DNA from: Chiridota heheva
Taxonomy: Eukaryota > Echinodermata > Holothuroidea > Apodida > Chiridotidae
Assembly: GCA_020152595.1 (NCBI GenBank)
Contig: JAIGNY010000456.1
Span: forward strand, 585,001-649,000
Direction: 5' to 3'
DNA: 64,000 nucleotides
Part shown: piece by piece, positions 32,949 to 44,000 of the stretch
How the letters are laid out: the number at the start of each line of letters is the position of its first letter
Numbering within the stretch: position 1 is the stretch's first letter
Program-made: the position numbers and the translations under genes
Notes under the pieces: generated by a model
Seen by the model: only the letters and a program-made list of their open reading frames with translations
What the model was told of the DNA's origin: nothing
Databases searched by the model: none

Positions 32949-33884
32949 TATGCTTGTTAACATTTAATGCCTGTGCAGTAAAGGTTTGTGTGTGGTGGCA
33001 ATGTGGGTAGCGTAGCCAATGAAGACATCAAATTCAGGAGAAATAAACTCCTTTAACATTTTCCATCAAAGCAAATTAACCAGTTGATTTTATAAAAGGT
33101 GAATCTTTATAAGAAAGGGTGGGGGTAACTTCGAAAGCCTCCCCCCATCTTTTCCACCTTCAATAATCCTATAAATTTCCATTAACTTATGTGATGTTTA
33201 TTTAAATTTTATCTCATGGAGATAACCTAAAACATTTTCCCTCCTCAAAACGTTATTCCTGACAATATTCAGCTCATTAAGACAATTTGCCCATGAACTG
33301 ACGATCTTCATCTTCTCTCTCAAGTGTGCTGAAATGAACGTCTTGAAAAAGACATCTGTTTGTTAGATACTCGCCTCTTACATGATCTTTTTCTTGCGAG
33401 TTGCTCATTGTTAACATGCACATGCTGCTGCAGATATGCATCCTGCTATCCAACTCGGAAACTTTTCATGAATAATTTCTGAATTGTTTATTGTTAATGG
33501 CTACGAGAGATTGCGTTGACGAAGATGCAATGTTGTAGTGTCGCAAAAGGTGTTTTTATCGTTTCTGACAGTTTCAGATGGAACGAGAGGGTAACGACAT
33601 CTGTATGCACGCACTCGCTTATATTGATCTTTAATTCGATTGAAGGAAAGAAAAAGAAGTAAGCACTGACAGGGAAGGAATAGAAAGATGTTTAAAATTG
33701 CAAATTAAGTGTCATTCAGAGTTTCTTTCTGGGAACGAGCGACCTTATAGGTGGATATTTTTACTGTCATCAAAGTGAAGGTTTAGAAAAGGGAGATTTT
33801 TTTTCCAATCTGTAGTAGTAGGGTTCAACAACATCCATAGTTGTTTAATACATGTGGAAAACTTAAAATGTATCGGAAGTGTCT
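32949..33884. other. Eph intron, no further feature recognised
   Basis: About 33240-33700 is less AT-rich and free of repeats by eye, so a conservation check would be worthwhile. No open frame or splice-flanked exon was recognised. Confidence 0.35.
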
Positions 33885-34372
33885 TAATAATAATAACAAT
33901 AATAATACATACGTTTATACAATGCTAATCTTGTAAAAACATTCATAAGTGCTGTACATACAAGGAGATTCGATACATAAGAATACAGAAATGACAACAT
34001 AAATAGAAATACAATGGATCAAGCTGCACATTTTAGATTAATGTCTTTTTAAACAAAAAATGTTTTAGGTTTAGTTTAGAAAAAGGTCAGGGATACATTA
34101 TCAATACATTTGAGTTCAGTTGGAAGTGAATTCCACAACCAAGGACCTTTATAAGCAAAGGCCATTTCGCCAAGAGTTTTATGCTTAATACGGGGAACAA
34201 ATAGGGACTTAAAACGAAAGTCATAGCGGGATGGTTTTTTAACAACCATTTCACATAAATAATTTGGAGCTAGGCCTTTAATGCACTTGAAAACTTGTAA
34301 AATAATTTTATAATCAATTCTTTGTTTGACTGGTAACCAGTGAAGGGACTTCAAAACAGCATTAATGTGAGA
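33885..34372 (-). mobile_element. CR1/L2-like non-LTR retrotransposon 3' end
   Basis: The minus-strand frame 34354-34076 gives LHWLPVKQRIDYKIILQVF, then KCIKGLAPNYLCEMVV and the terminal GPWLWNSLPTELK. This is the hallmark C-terminal tail of CR1/L2-type ORF2 proteins. The 3' UTR ends (toward 33885) with a GCACTTATGAATG..TATAAACGTATG sequence and an ATT-repeat tail, as in many such elements. 5'-truncated fragment. Confidence 0.85.
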
Positions 34373-34584
34373 ACATTGTAGAAATATGTAAAGAATTTAC
34401 TACATATTTGAAAAACAATGTCAAAGGAAAATTTCTTTTGACTTATTTAAGTCTATAGTAGGCCTATGTATGGACATTTTACATGTTAAAGAAGTGTGTT
34501 ACGGTTATATACTGTAACTATACCCAATTTTAAAGTTAAAGATTATAGGAATTTTTTTAATCAAGACTGGGAAAATGACATCTT

Positions 34585-35353
34585 TAATTAAATGAAAAAC
34601 AAAATAGTGAAGAAACCATTCAAATAACTTATTCTGTTAAGGATATTTAAGTTTAAAGTATGGTATCATTTGTACAGAAACAACTGAAATCAGACTAGTT
34701 GTGATGTCATAGCCTCAGATTTCTCAAAGTCTTTATGTATTCTATCATATTTTTTCCTGCGATTTTGTGGCTTAAAAACTATAGGATATATCAAAATAGT
34801 AATAAAACTGAATCTAGGAAGGGTATTTATAATATACCACCTGGAGAAAGTTCGAGGGGAAAATAATTTAAATAGTGAAAAAATTAAACAAACTTTCTTT
34901 AAGATACATAAACAATTGTTAAGAATGTGAGGATGAAGATGTCAATTTTCTATAGTAGACTTACTACACCAGCCATTTATACAGAAATAAGACAGAGCTT
35001 TAAACTTTAATATCTCCTTAACGGAATAAGATTTTTTAATGTTTTCTTCACCATTTTGTTTCTTTTGAAGTCCACCTTCAAATAAGATACATTTTCTTGA
35101 CCCCTGAACTAATCCATTGAACTCAAATATCTCCTTAAGGGAATCAGATTTTTGAATGCTTTCTTCACCAATTTGTTTCTTTTGAAGTCCTCTTTCAAAT
35201 AAGATACACTTGCTTGACCCCTAAACTAATCTATTGAACTTGAATATCTCCTTAAGGGAATCAGATTTTTGAACGCTTTCTTCACCAATTTGTGTATTTT
35301 GAAGTCCTCTGTCATTCATTATAAAGGATGAACAGACCCCTGAACTAATCCTA
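34585..35353. mobile_element. MITE family A with eroded left end and triplicated right terminal module
   Basis: The left TIR is degraded, but the interior (ACTGAAATCAGACTAGTTGT, AAACTGAATCTAGGAAGGGT) is standard. The right terminal module appears three times, ending near 35116, 35235 and 35353 (~118-bp spacing). Each carries ATATCTCCTTAA, TTCACCA, AAGTCCTCT and CTTGACCCCTRAACTAATC. Confidence 0.88.
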
Positions 35354-37026
35354 CAAATCTCTAGCATATATCAAGCTATAATATTTGACTTTATATGTCT
35401 CCTTTAATGGTTTATTTAAGAATACTTTGGCCATGACAGTTGATGTACATCGACTATAATTTTGTACAAAAATTGTTTTTTGAATAAAGGAATTTACTGG
35501 TAGGAAAATTGTTGTTATGAAGAAGGAAATTGATAATAACAGGTCTTCACCATGTACTTTCAGTTGTACTTGAGTTTGACAAAATCCCAATCAATTTGTA
35601 GATGTTTGTTGTTGTCATTTAGACAACATTTTGTTTTTCAGCACAGACATGATACAATTATTTATGAGTAATAACTTCTGCTGAGAAAAATATCATTCGG
35701 TTTAAACGCATGTTTTAGGAAGAAGCATGGTAGGGGGTCATGTAATGTGTGGTTCTGTCGCATGCCGAGAACGCATTATCCACGGGATTATGACGCAGGG
35801 ATTCCCAGCATGGAATGTAGTGGAACCATGAGTTAATGTTTCTCAAGAATGTCTGATTTCATTGTGTCCTAATTTGAAGGGATTGTATTGTCATTCTTAC
35901 TTGGTATTTGCCGAGTGAGCTTTAGTTTATTTGAGTAACTTGTGAGGGAAAAATTCAATACATATATTTCTATTGATTGACAAGGCCAGGAGAGATAGAT
36001 GTTTTCTTAAGTCTGTGAGTTTAAGGACTTTCTTCTAACTTTAAAATGTTTAGTTTTGCATGAATATAAATGAGTAGTAGAATATCCAAGCATACATGGA
36101 AGTAATAGGGGGAGTTTACAAAACAATCTTGCCTCCATAGATTTTTAAGGAGGGAGGGGGGAGGGGGGGGGCGGAATTTAAATGTTAAATAAAAGTAAAA
36201 AGTAATTTGAAAAAATAATTCAAAATGGGTTTAGTGTGAATTTGAGATGATATTTAAAACCAAAATGCAGGGCTTCCGGGGGATCCACCCCCTGGTCCCC
36301 ACCAGGGGCCTGCTTAAGGAACCTTATCCTATTGTGACGTATGCTTTGTGTGCCCGTTACCACCATAGGCAGTACACACTTATACATACAATTTCATTTG
36401 TGCCCCCTCCCCAATACAATATGTTCTAACAGTGCCACTGCATCGGGTCCAAATAATTGTTGAGAGTGCCCCTGAGAGTATCCCTATTTATTGTGATTTT
36501 CTTAAATCTCTCCTCCGTACAGTAAGGAAAATCGTTATGACAGACTGACATCATTGTCAGCTGCCTGATGGCAAATTAACCAGGGGGCTAGCCATCCATT
36601 CTTTTTTCAACTGGGGCTATGGAAATGAATTGAATGAATTTAATAATGTTTTCTTTTTCTCTCTCTTTTCATGCATTCTTCATCTTCTTGCTTGATCTGG
36701 TCCATTTTCAGGTAAGGAAATTGATTACTTAATTTATCTGTAAATAATAAGTATTTATGGGAGGTTTCTTACCCAGTTAAAATGGTGAGAAGGAAAAAAG
36801 ATTGTAGTAAGTAATTATTATTTTACTATAACTATCACGAAGTCACATTGAGCCTACTGAACAAAACAGCTTGCTCTATGCAGGTGCAACTTAATACCCT
36901 TTGCCATGACTGTAAAAAATGGGCCAGTTAGGATGAAAACTGTGTGAGTACCACCAAAAAGCCCTAAGCTTAGATGAACTAGAACGCCCCGACATGGGCA
37001 AAGCTATGTTAAATGATAAGAAACCT
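35354..37026. other. Intron with a GC-rich repeat relic
   Basis: About 36266-36440 resembles an inverted, diverged copy of the GC-rich repeat at 2223 (CCCCCTGGTCCCCACCAGGG, ending GTGCCACTGCA). A G-run lies near 36150-36172. About 35693-35850 is relatively GC-balanced unique sequence. Confidence 0.4.
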
Positions 37027-37112
37027 CAGCAGGGGGGCCGTGGCAGGGTGATGTCAGCAGGGGAACTGTGGCAAGGTGACGTCAGCAGGGGAGAGGGGCA
37101 AGGTGACACCAG
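37027..37112. repeat. 28-bp tandem repeat, 3 units
   Basis: CAGCAGGGG starts at 37027, 37055 and 37083. Units contain GGCARGGTGAYGT. Confidence 0.9.
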
Positions 37113-38014
37113 ACCCTTGTAGCAACCTGCAAGAGGCGTAAAATATAGATATGCATGAGGAAATACTGACACCAGGTAAGTACGGAGGCCTATGGTAATT
37201 CAAAGACAACGGGACCTAAACACCCTACCCGGAAGGCTCTGAATAAAATATTTTAGAGCCTCAGGACGTCCCCAAAATTGATTAATTACCAATTGTTACC
37301 AGCCTTTTAAAGCACAATTTTCCAATCTTCCAGCCTTTTAAAGTACAATTTTCCAATTTTTTTTTGTCAACTGAATTTCAGGGTCACAGCAGACTTATTT
37401 TATTTTCTATTACTAAGACTATAATAAAGCTGTTTAATTAAATGGCTATGTTGTAAGCGGTAGCACCCCACTATGCCTGTGTCATTGCAATGTTATGTTT
37501 CTTAGAATTTGCATCAAAATAGATCTCCTTGCGGCATTTACTTTCTTGTAGCTAATCAGTTTGAGTTACTGTTACGATGATAAAAGGTTGCATGTATTCA
37601 AGCATGACTGTATGTTTGTTCAGCGTATGCTAAGCGAGCTGTGTGAGGATAGTGCATTTGTCTTGGAATATTCTTGGCGAAGGCAGATCTGCGTTCTCAC
37701 CATGTCTCCTTTATCGATGCATATCATTAAAATGAACATGTTAGGCACTGAAAAGAAATTAAAAACTACAGTATGGCCTATGTTACATGATATTGTCGAT
37801 AATTCATGCTTCTGATTTCCAGTGTGCATATGTGTGTGTCGGTGGGAGAGCAAGGGTAAATCCATATTGAGATCAGAAACAATGGTCCAATGTTTTTGTC
37901 CATTCAATAGAATCTTTCAATATTTTCTTATAGTGGTTTCATTCGCTAGAGGGTAGCGGGGCAAAATTGAAACCTTAAATTACGGGTGTAGCGGATACTA
38001 TTGCTAAAACAGCG
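37113..38014. other. Eph intron, no further feature recognised
   Basis: An open frame of 84 codons lies at 37561-37815 (+), with a longer one opposite. Neither has a domain I recognise. A 17-bp word CCAGCCTTTTAAAGYACAA is duplicated near 37299 and 37330. Confidence 0.4.
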
Positions 38015-38505
38015 TTAAAGGAGTACTAGACCGAAAAGTGAGGGCGTATCTTTAGGGGGTTTCCAAAAAATCAAATGCTTATCTAGCATGCAACGGTATA
38101 ACAATTTTCTGGTTAATATGAATATTCAAGTAACCTTTTGCCCTCATGCTGTTTGTGGGCTATGGAAACATGAAGTTTATTGATCTTTTGTGGATAATAT
38201 ATCTGTGAAATTTGCAAAAAACGAGCGCCCTCACTTTTCGGTCTAAACAGCTTCTTTTTTCAAAATGGATTTCTATTTTCAAAATGGACTGGAAAAAAGC
38301 CTTCACATTTACCATTAAACCCTTTTTTTGGTGCTTAATAAACTCTGTACCACTTTACAGCAAACACAAATTTGATTAGATATTCTGGTACAGAGTTTAT
38401 TAAGTACCATAAAGGGGTATGATGGTAATGTGAAGGCTTTATTCCAGTCCATTTTGACAATAGAATTCTATTTCAAAAGTAGAAGCTGTTTCTATACTCC
38501 TTTAA
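38015..38505. mobile_element. MITE family B copy interrupted by a foldback element
   Basis: The left end TTAAAGGAGTACTAGACCG and interior match 28855..29096. The right TIR (TCACTTTTCGGTCTA..TACTCCTTTAA) is split by the inserted element at 38246-38490. Without the insert the copy is about the same length as the other. Confidence 0.9.
38246..38490. mobile_element. Foldback element nested in MITE B (245 bp, TCTA target duplication)
   Basis: It starts AACAGCTTCT and ends AGAAGCTGTT, with arms of about 110 bp: CAAAATGGACTGGA, AAAGCCTTCACATT and TACTTAATAAACTCTGTACC-type words are all mirrored. TCTA flanks both sides (38242-38245 and 38491-38494) and excising the insert restores the MITE B TIR, so TCTA is a genuine 4-bp target duplication. 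Confidence 0.9.
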
Positions 38506-39941
38506 AACAAAGGAAATTTTGTTTTGTTTCAAAGAGTCAGTTATATGTTAGTTACACTTTGCAATTTTTTTCATTGTTTATGCAATGTTTTAATGAGGCA
38601 CGTTTCTGACTATTTTGTTAACTAGATCAAATTGTGCTTGAGGGTTGTCTGCACTGCTGGAAAATATCTAAAAATATAAACAAATTCCCCCAAAAATAAC
38701 TTATAAAAATTGCAAATGTCTTAAGAAATAATTGCTTTGGGCTTTTTAATAGATTGCTAAAATTGCATGAATTTCTTTTTTGTGTTTTAGGGAGAAAAAA
38801 AAAAAAAAAAAAAAATTCAAAATAGTTTATAAAGTGCTGATGAATTATATATGGAACTAACCTTTGTTAATATGTCATTAAGGTGTCATTCACACTGACC
38901 TAGATATGCAAATGACTGTGACATGCATTAAAGAGCAGGTGCACTTTTTGATTTGCAGATGGAAATGAAACATATACTGTGAATTGTAACATCGTATAAT
39001 GCCATAATCTTGCCAGAAAAAAAAAAAAAAAATCAAATTAAGTGCAAGTTGGTTTTGTGTGAACGGATCTCTTCAGTGATTGATAAGAATAAAAAATCCA
39101 TGTTTTTATGCTCGTCATACATGACTTAGGCTGCACTTTATCTGTTTATATACCTCGCAGCTGCGTAAAGTTCCATCAGCGCTATTTGAGCATGCTCAGT
39201 GAGGCGTAAAACAATGTAATATCTGGGAATAGGTGTGAAAAGCCTTTGTGTGCTTTCATCTGTGTGATGATATAAGAGCAATGCCCACGAAGGCTCGCCA
39301 AAGGGCACGCCAGTTCATTGTCAATGCATGGGGTGGCCATTTAGGTCAAATTTAATATCTATTTACTTTATGCTTTGTGTGTGTTGTTGATATGTAAATA
39401 TACTTAACAAAAATTATGTTGACTTGAAATGTAAAGAAATTTTCTTAAGTATATAATATTTTAATTTTGTATTTTATTTTAAATTGTTAAAATGGACTTG
39501 CAAATACACAAAAGAAAAAAAGAAGAAGAAAACTGCATTATTTTATCAATGATTTATTTTTGTATTTAAATTAAAATGGGCATGGAATTACAAACAAGAG
39601 TGATACTTTGTTAGCATCATGTCAATGCCTTTTGACCTCTTTTGATATCATGAAAGCATGAGTATGCCTTGGAAAAATATATCTGTAGTACATTTCACAG
39701 CTGGTACTTGACTTTTTCCGGCATAGACAATTCTTTCTTATAAGTAATAAAATAATCCCCTTCAGCGATGCGATTCAAGTGCTCTTTGCCAAAATGCACA
39801 ACATAGTAATTTGTTTTAGCTGATCAGGATGAAGCAGTTTTTGAAATGCAACTGATACTATGCTTAAATATAAAACATGCAATCTGATATAACAAGGACT
39901 TAGTAGGTTTGCAGTGACCAAGCTCAGGCCTGTTCAGTTTC
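38506..39941. other. Eph intron, no further feature recognised
   Basis: Two A-runs (about 38796-38815, 39018-39032). Otherwise unique AT-rich sequence. Confidence 0.4.
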
Positions 39942-41009
39942 ATAGAACGACTGAAATCAGACTAGTTATTGTGACATCACATCCTCACATCCCTAAAAGT
40001 CTTGTTTTTGATTGAAGTTTTTCTGAGATTTTCAAAACCATTGGGTAAAACAGAATCTAGTAAAGTATCTATAATATATCACATTAAACAATTTTTAGAA
40101 ATAAAATCAGTCACAAAAAAAAGTTTATTTTCATTAAATTGCTGTAGCAATTGTTGAGAAAGTGATTGTAAACATCTCTTTAACAAAATAATAATTTTAA
40201 AGACTTTTTAACCATTTTTGTTTCTTTCATAATTGTCTTCTTCCATATAATATGTTTATTTTAAACTTTGATGGATATCTCTTTAACAGAATAAGACATT
40301 GGAGTAGTTTGTCCACCATTTTGTTTCTTTTAATATCCTCTTACATGAAACTAGAATTATAGCACTCTGCAGAGCCTATACCTAGCCCCTGTTCATTCCC
40401 AACTGGAATACAATCTACCAAGTTATAACCCCAAACAATCTCTTTCCACTGTTGATCTGTATTGCCATTTACATTCTAAACACTTGAGGATCATCACTTG
40501 TGATCATTGTTTTCAGTTTTATTCAGGCTAAGCATTCATTGTTTGAGCTCTATTCAGCCAAGATTCACATTCCATTATTTTCCTTTCATACAAGAAACCA
40601 ATTGTTTTGATTCTGTTCGATACCAGAAACCACTTGATCTTATTTTTTAGAGTCCAGAAAATTGATTGTTTTGAATTCATTTCAGGGCATGAATTGTTTA
40701 AAACATTTCATTGGAATTCATTAAAATGTTTTAACTATGTAAGTCTTCACAGATCTTATCTTAAAACATCCCCATCCCTATATTTCTGCCCTTCCCCTGT
40801 TCCATTAAGTCCCAAATTTTAATCACTTCTTCTTGAAACAGTAAGAAAACCACACACCAAATTGAGTCAAAGTTCAATCATCAGTTATTGAGATATCTTG
40901 ATGACAGACAAACAAACAGACAGACAAACAGAGGCGAAAACATAACCTCTGTCCGACTTTGTTGGCGGAGATAGTAAACTTGCTTGACCCCTTAACTAAT
41001 CCTTCTTAA
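39942..41009. mobile_element. MITE family A, right part, interrupted by another repeat
   Basis: Family A interior begins at CGACTGAAATCAGACTAGTT (39946) and runs to CCTCTTACATGAAAC (about 40350). It resumes at AAACTTGCTTGACCCCTTAA (about 40977) and ends ..CTAATCCTTCTTAA (41009). The ~625-bp interruption is the dispersed repeat listed next. Confidence 0.8.
40351..40976 (+). repeat. Dispersed repeat family D, + copy
   Basis: Begins CTAGAATTATAGCACTCTGC and ends with GACAGACAAACAAACAGACA-type repeats and ATAACCTCTGTCCGACTTTG, then TTGGCGGAGATAGTA. From memory, that 'ACAGAC..AACCTC..TTGGCGGAG' tail is common in dispersed repeats of aquatic animals. An inverted diverged copy lies at 50345-50886. 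An open frame at 40607-40822 is not shared as a protein and is probably chance. Confidence 0.85.
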
Positions 41010-41840
41010 AGGAATATTACTGGTGGTTTTGTTCACTAATCTGCAACCTTGAATGTTAATACCAAATCCGAACAAATATACATGCACTTGTTTGATATAT
41101 TATTCATTAACACATATATTATTCATTAATCACATAGTGACCTCTAGCTTATGCATATTGCAGAAGGTTTTCAACATGCGTACAACATGTCATGAAATAC
41201 ATCGTCTATTAATCTTGAAGATGTCATTTTCATATATAAGTTGAAAGAAGAGGAAACCTGAGTTAGAACATGTATAATCAAGTTATGTTTTGCTAATTTC
41301 TCCAGGGTCCAGATGCAGTGATTGATTGCATCATTTTTTGTCATTTGTGCAGTTTTTGGAGTCAAAAGTTGAGCCAGACTTAATTCTTTGCTCCAAAGAA
41401 ATGAATGAAAAGGTTCCATTAAGCAGATATGTACACAGAGGTCAAAATTTTCTAAAGAGATTCTATAAAGAAAGAATAAAAAAAAAAATAAAAAAAACTT
41501 CATCCATTTGTCCTAAAAGGTTAGTATGCAAAAACTCTGGGTTCAAAAGTGCTGAAAAGGCAGACAATGGTAGAAAATGTCCCAGAAAATTTAATCAGAG
41601 TCAAAATTTTATGAGAAGTTAAAAGAAATTTTTCTTACTTGATCCTTAAACTAATCCTTTAAGTTAGGTGAGCTATCACTGTTCCCTAAAACAACATCAC
41701 AGCACATTAAAAAAATTCACAATTTGCACACACAGTTTTGTTTGATTTGATATAAAAACTTTTATTTTATTTTTTCAAATACTAAAATCTAACAAAACTG
41801 GGTGCAGACCTTAGAGAAAAACGACATGGAAATTTTAAAG
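41003..41840. other. Intron with orphan MITE ends
   Basis: TTAAAGGAATATTACTGGTGG at about 41006 is a family C-type left end overlapping the family A terminus. CTTGATCCTTAAACTAATCC, then TTTAA, ending at 41662 is a solo family A right end. The open frames at 41171-41622 between them are not recognisable. Confidence 0.4.
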
Positions 41841-42443
41841 GATAATTAGTACAGGGTCTCAAGCAAGTTTATCTTTTGCAAAAGAGGACTTTTAAGAGAA
41901 ACAAAATGGTAAAGAAACTACTTCAAGATCTTATTACGAAGATCTTTAAGGAAATATTCAAGTTTAAATTAGGTTCTGTCTTATGTAGAAATGACTGGTG
42001 GAGTAAGTCTATTATGGAAGGTTCATGCCCTGATCCTCACATTCTTAACAATGGTTAATGTATTTTAAAGAAAAATTATTTGACTTTTTTGTCTGGTTGA
42101 ATAATTTTTCCTCGAACTTCCTTCCGGTGGTAAATTATGATTACCCTTACAAGATTCAGTTTTACTACTTTTCTGACATATCCCATGGTTTTTTCAATGG
42201 TTTTTAAGCCACAAAATCACAGGACAAAATATGATAGAATATATAAGAATTTTCAGGAGTCGGAGGCTATGACATCACAACTAGTCTGATTTCAGTCGTT
42301 TCTACACAAATGTTACCAAACTTTAAACCTAAATATCTCCTTAACAGAACAAGATTTTTTAATGCTTTCTTCACCATTTTGTTTCTGTTAAAGTCGTCTT
42401 TTATATAAGATGGATTTGCTTGACCCCTGAACTAATCCTTTAA
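41835..42443. mobile_element. MITE family A, full copy (609 bp)
   Basis: Left TTAAAGGATAATTAGTACAG, right ..CCCCTGAACTAATCCTTTAA ending at 42443. The interior contains both inverted arms (AGAAATGACTGGTGG; TGACATCACAACTAGTCTGA). Confidence 0.92.
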
Positions 42444-42529
42444 AGAACTGTCTAAAACAGTGGAAGAATGATCTCACACATCTGATAGCACTTTTAGGAG
42501 CATTCCATATTTCTTTTCCCCTTTATCTT

Positions 42530-42646
42530 CCCTACAAACCTTTCATCTCCTCACTATCCTTACTTTTACACCATAATTTATTAACACCCTCTTGGCACAT
42601 TTGACTCTGACTGTTGCTGTGCTGTTAAACATCAACAAACCAAACC
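42530..42646 (+). mobile_element. LINE 3' end fragment (same family as 11485)
   Basis: CTCACTATCCTTACTTTTAC, then CCATAATTTATTAACACCCT, TTGGCACATTTGACTCTGAC, GTTAAACATCAAC and the CAAACCAAACC tail. Longer than the 17585 copy. Confidence 0.8.
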
Positions 42647-43434
42647 ATTCCATATTTCCATACTAATTTGAAATAAAAAAAATAAAAAAAAACTTTTTTT
42701 ATGCCAAATATACTTCAATTTACTCGTATTTGAAACATTTGTTTTTTTTTCTATAAAAAAAATATATATATATATTATCAAGGCCTTACAAGACAGGCGA
42801 TTTATTTGATAAATTGGTAGCTTTTGGATGGCAGAGGCAAATAAACTTAAACCTAACAAATGGGCTAAGGAAGCGTCTCTTGTTATCAATCACTAAAGAC
42901 AACCTGTTCCTCCTTTCTTTAAATTCATTCAAGGAAGATAAATGAATCTTTTGGTACTTCAAAGGGACAATGTTTGACCATGGAGCTAATAGCTCCATGG
43001 TTTGACCATCCCTGAAGACTGTTTGGTTTTGGGCTGACCTAAACAGCTCTGAAAGATTACTAGTTAATTTTAAGCTGGTGTTTTTATTTGTTCAGGTTTG
43101 AAAAAACCTGCTAGCCTTCAGATTATAAATTTAAACCTAATTTAAGGATTTGCGATTTTCTTTTGTGAAAGAAAGATAAGGCCATCTTGTTTTATCAAGG
43201 ATTATCTGGAATGTTTTGAAGAAATCTTTGAACTTTAAATTTTTTAAACAGCTAAGGATTTAAGCAAAGATTCTTAGGAAAGACGGTTACTTATTTTAGA
43301 TAGTGTGGTGTGCAGACTATGCAGACTATTTGTATGTTGAAGTTGTACAAACATGCATATCTTGTGAGAATTTTTGTGATAAATTTCATAAGCAATAACA
43401 TATTAATTTGTTTGTTAATTGATATGTCAAGCCC
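42647..43434. other. Eph intron, containing a short palindrome
   Basis: AT-rich with a (TA)n near 42763-42775. The palindrome at 42978-43000 is listed separately. No exon seen. Confidence 0.4.
42978..43000. repeat. 23-bp near-perfect palindrome
   Basis: CCATGGAGCTA, one A, then TAGCTCCATGG: 11-bp arms, with TTTGACCAT repeated on both sides. Confidence 0.95.
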
Positions 43435-44000
43435 AACGACACCCCCTCCCCAACCACACCCTCTTAACAACATCCCTCCCCACCATATTTCTCCCCACCA
43501 TACCTCTCCCCACCATACCTCTCTCCACCATACCTCTCCCCACCATACCTCTCCCCACCATACCTCTCCCCACCATACCTCTCCCCACCATACCTCTCCC
43601 CACCATACCTCTCCCCACCATACCTCTCCCCACCATACCTCTCCCCACCATACCCTCCCCACCATACCATCTCCCCACCATGCCTCTCCCCACCATACCT
43701 CTCCCCACCTTATCTCTCCCCACCATACCTCTCCCCACCATACCTCTCCCCACCATACCTCTCCCCACCATACCCTCCCCACCATACCTCTCCCCACCAT
43801 ACCTCTCCCCACCATACCTCTCCCCACCATACCTCTCCCCACCATACCTCTCCCCACCATACCTCTCCCCACCATACCTCTCCCCAGCATAGCCCTACTT
43901 CACCACACCCACTTTCAACCACACCCCTTCCTAACCATACCCCTTCCCTGATTACACTCGTTCCACAACCACACCCCTTTTCCAACCAGCCCCACCCCTA
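43435..44000. repeat. 15-bp C-rich minisatellite (CCCACCATACCTCTC)
   Basis: Regular 15-mers cover 43474-43890 (about 28 units). Degenerate ACCACACCCC-type flanks extend to about 44000. As 15 is divisible by 3, all frames encode 5-residue repeats on both strands (TIPLP, HHTSP; MVGRG, WWGEV). These long open frames are artefacts of the repeat. G-rich on the minus strand. Confidence 0.97.

Noticed and set aside
37561-37907. Overlapping frames of 84 (+) and 95 (-) codons
   Set aside because: Neither has a family resemblance, splice context or codon-usage signal visible by eye.
43291-43985. Open frames up to 213 codons on both strands
   Set aside because: Product of a 15-bp repeat without stops; mutually overlapping frames on both strands cannot all be genes and none has a domain.
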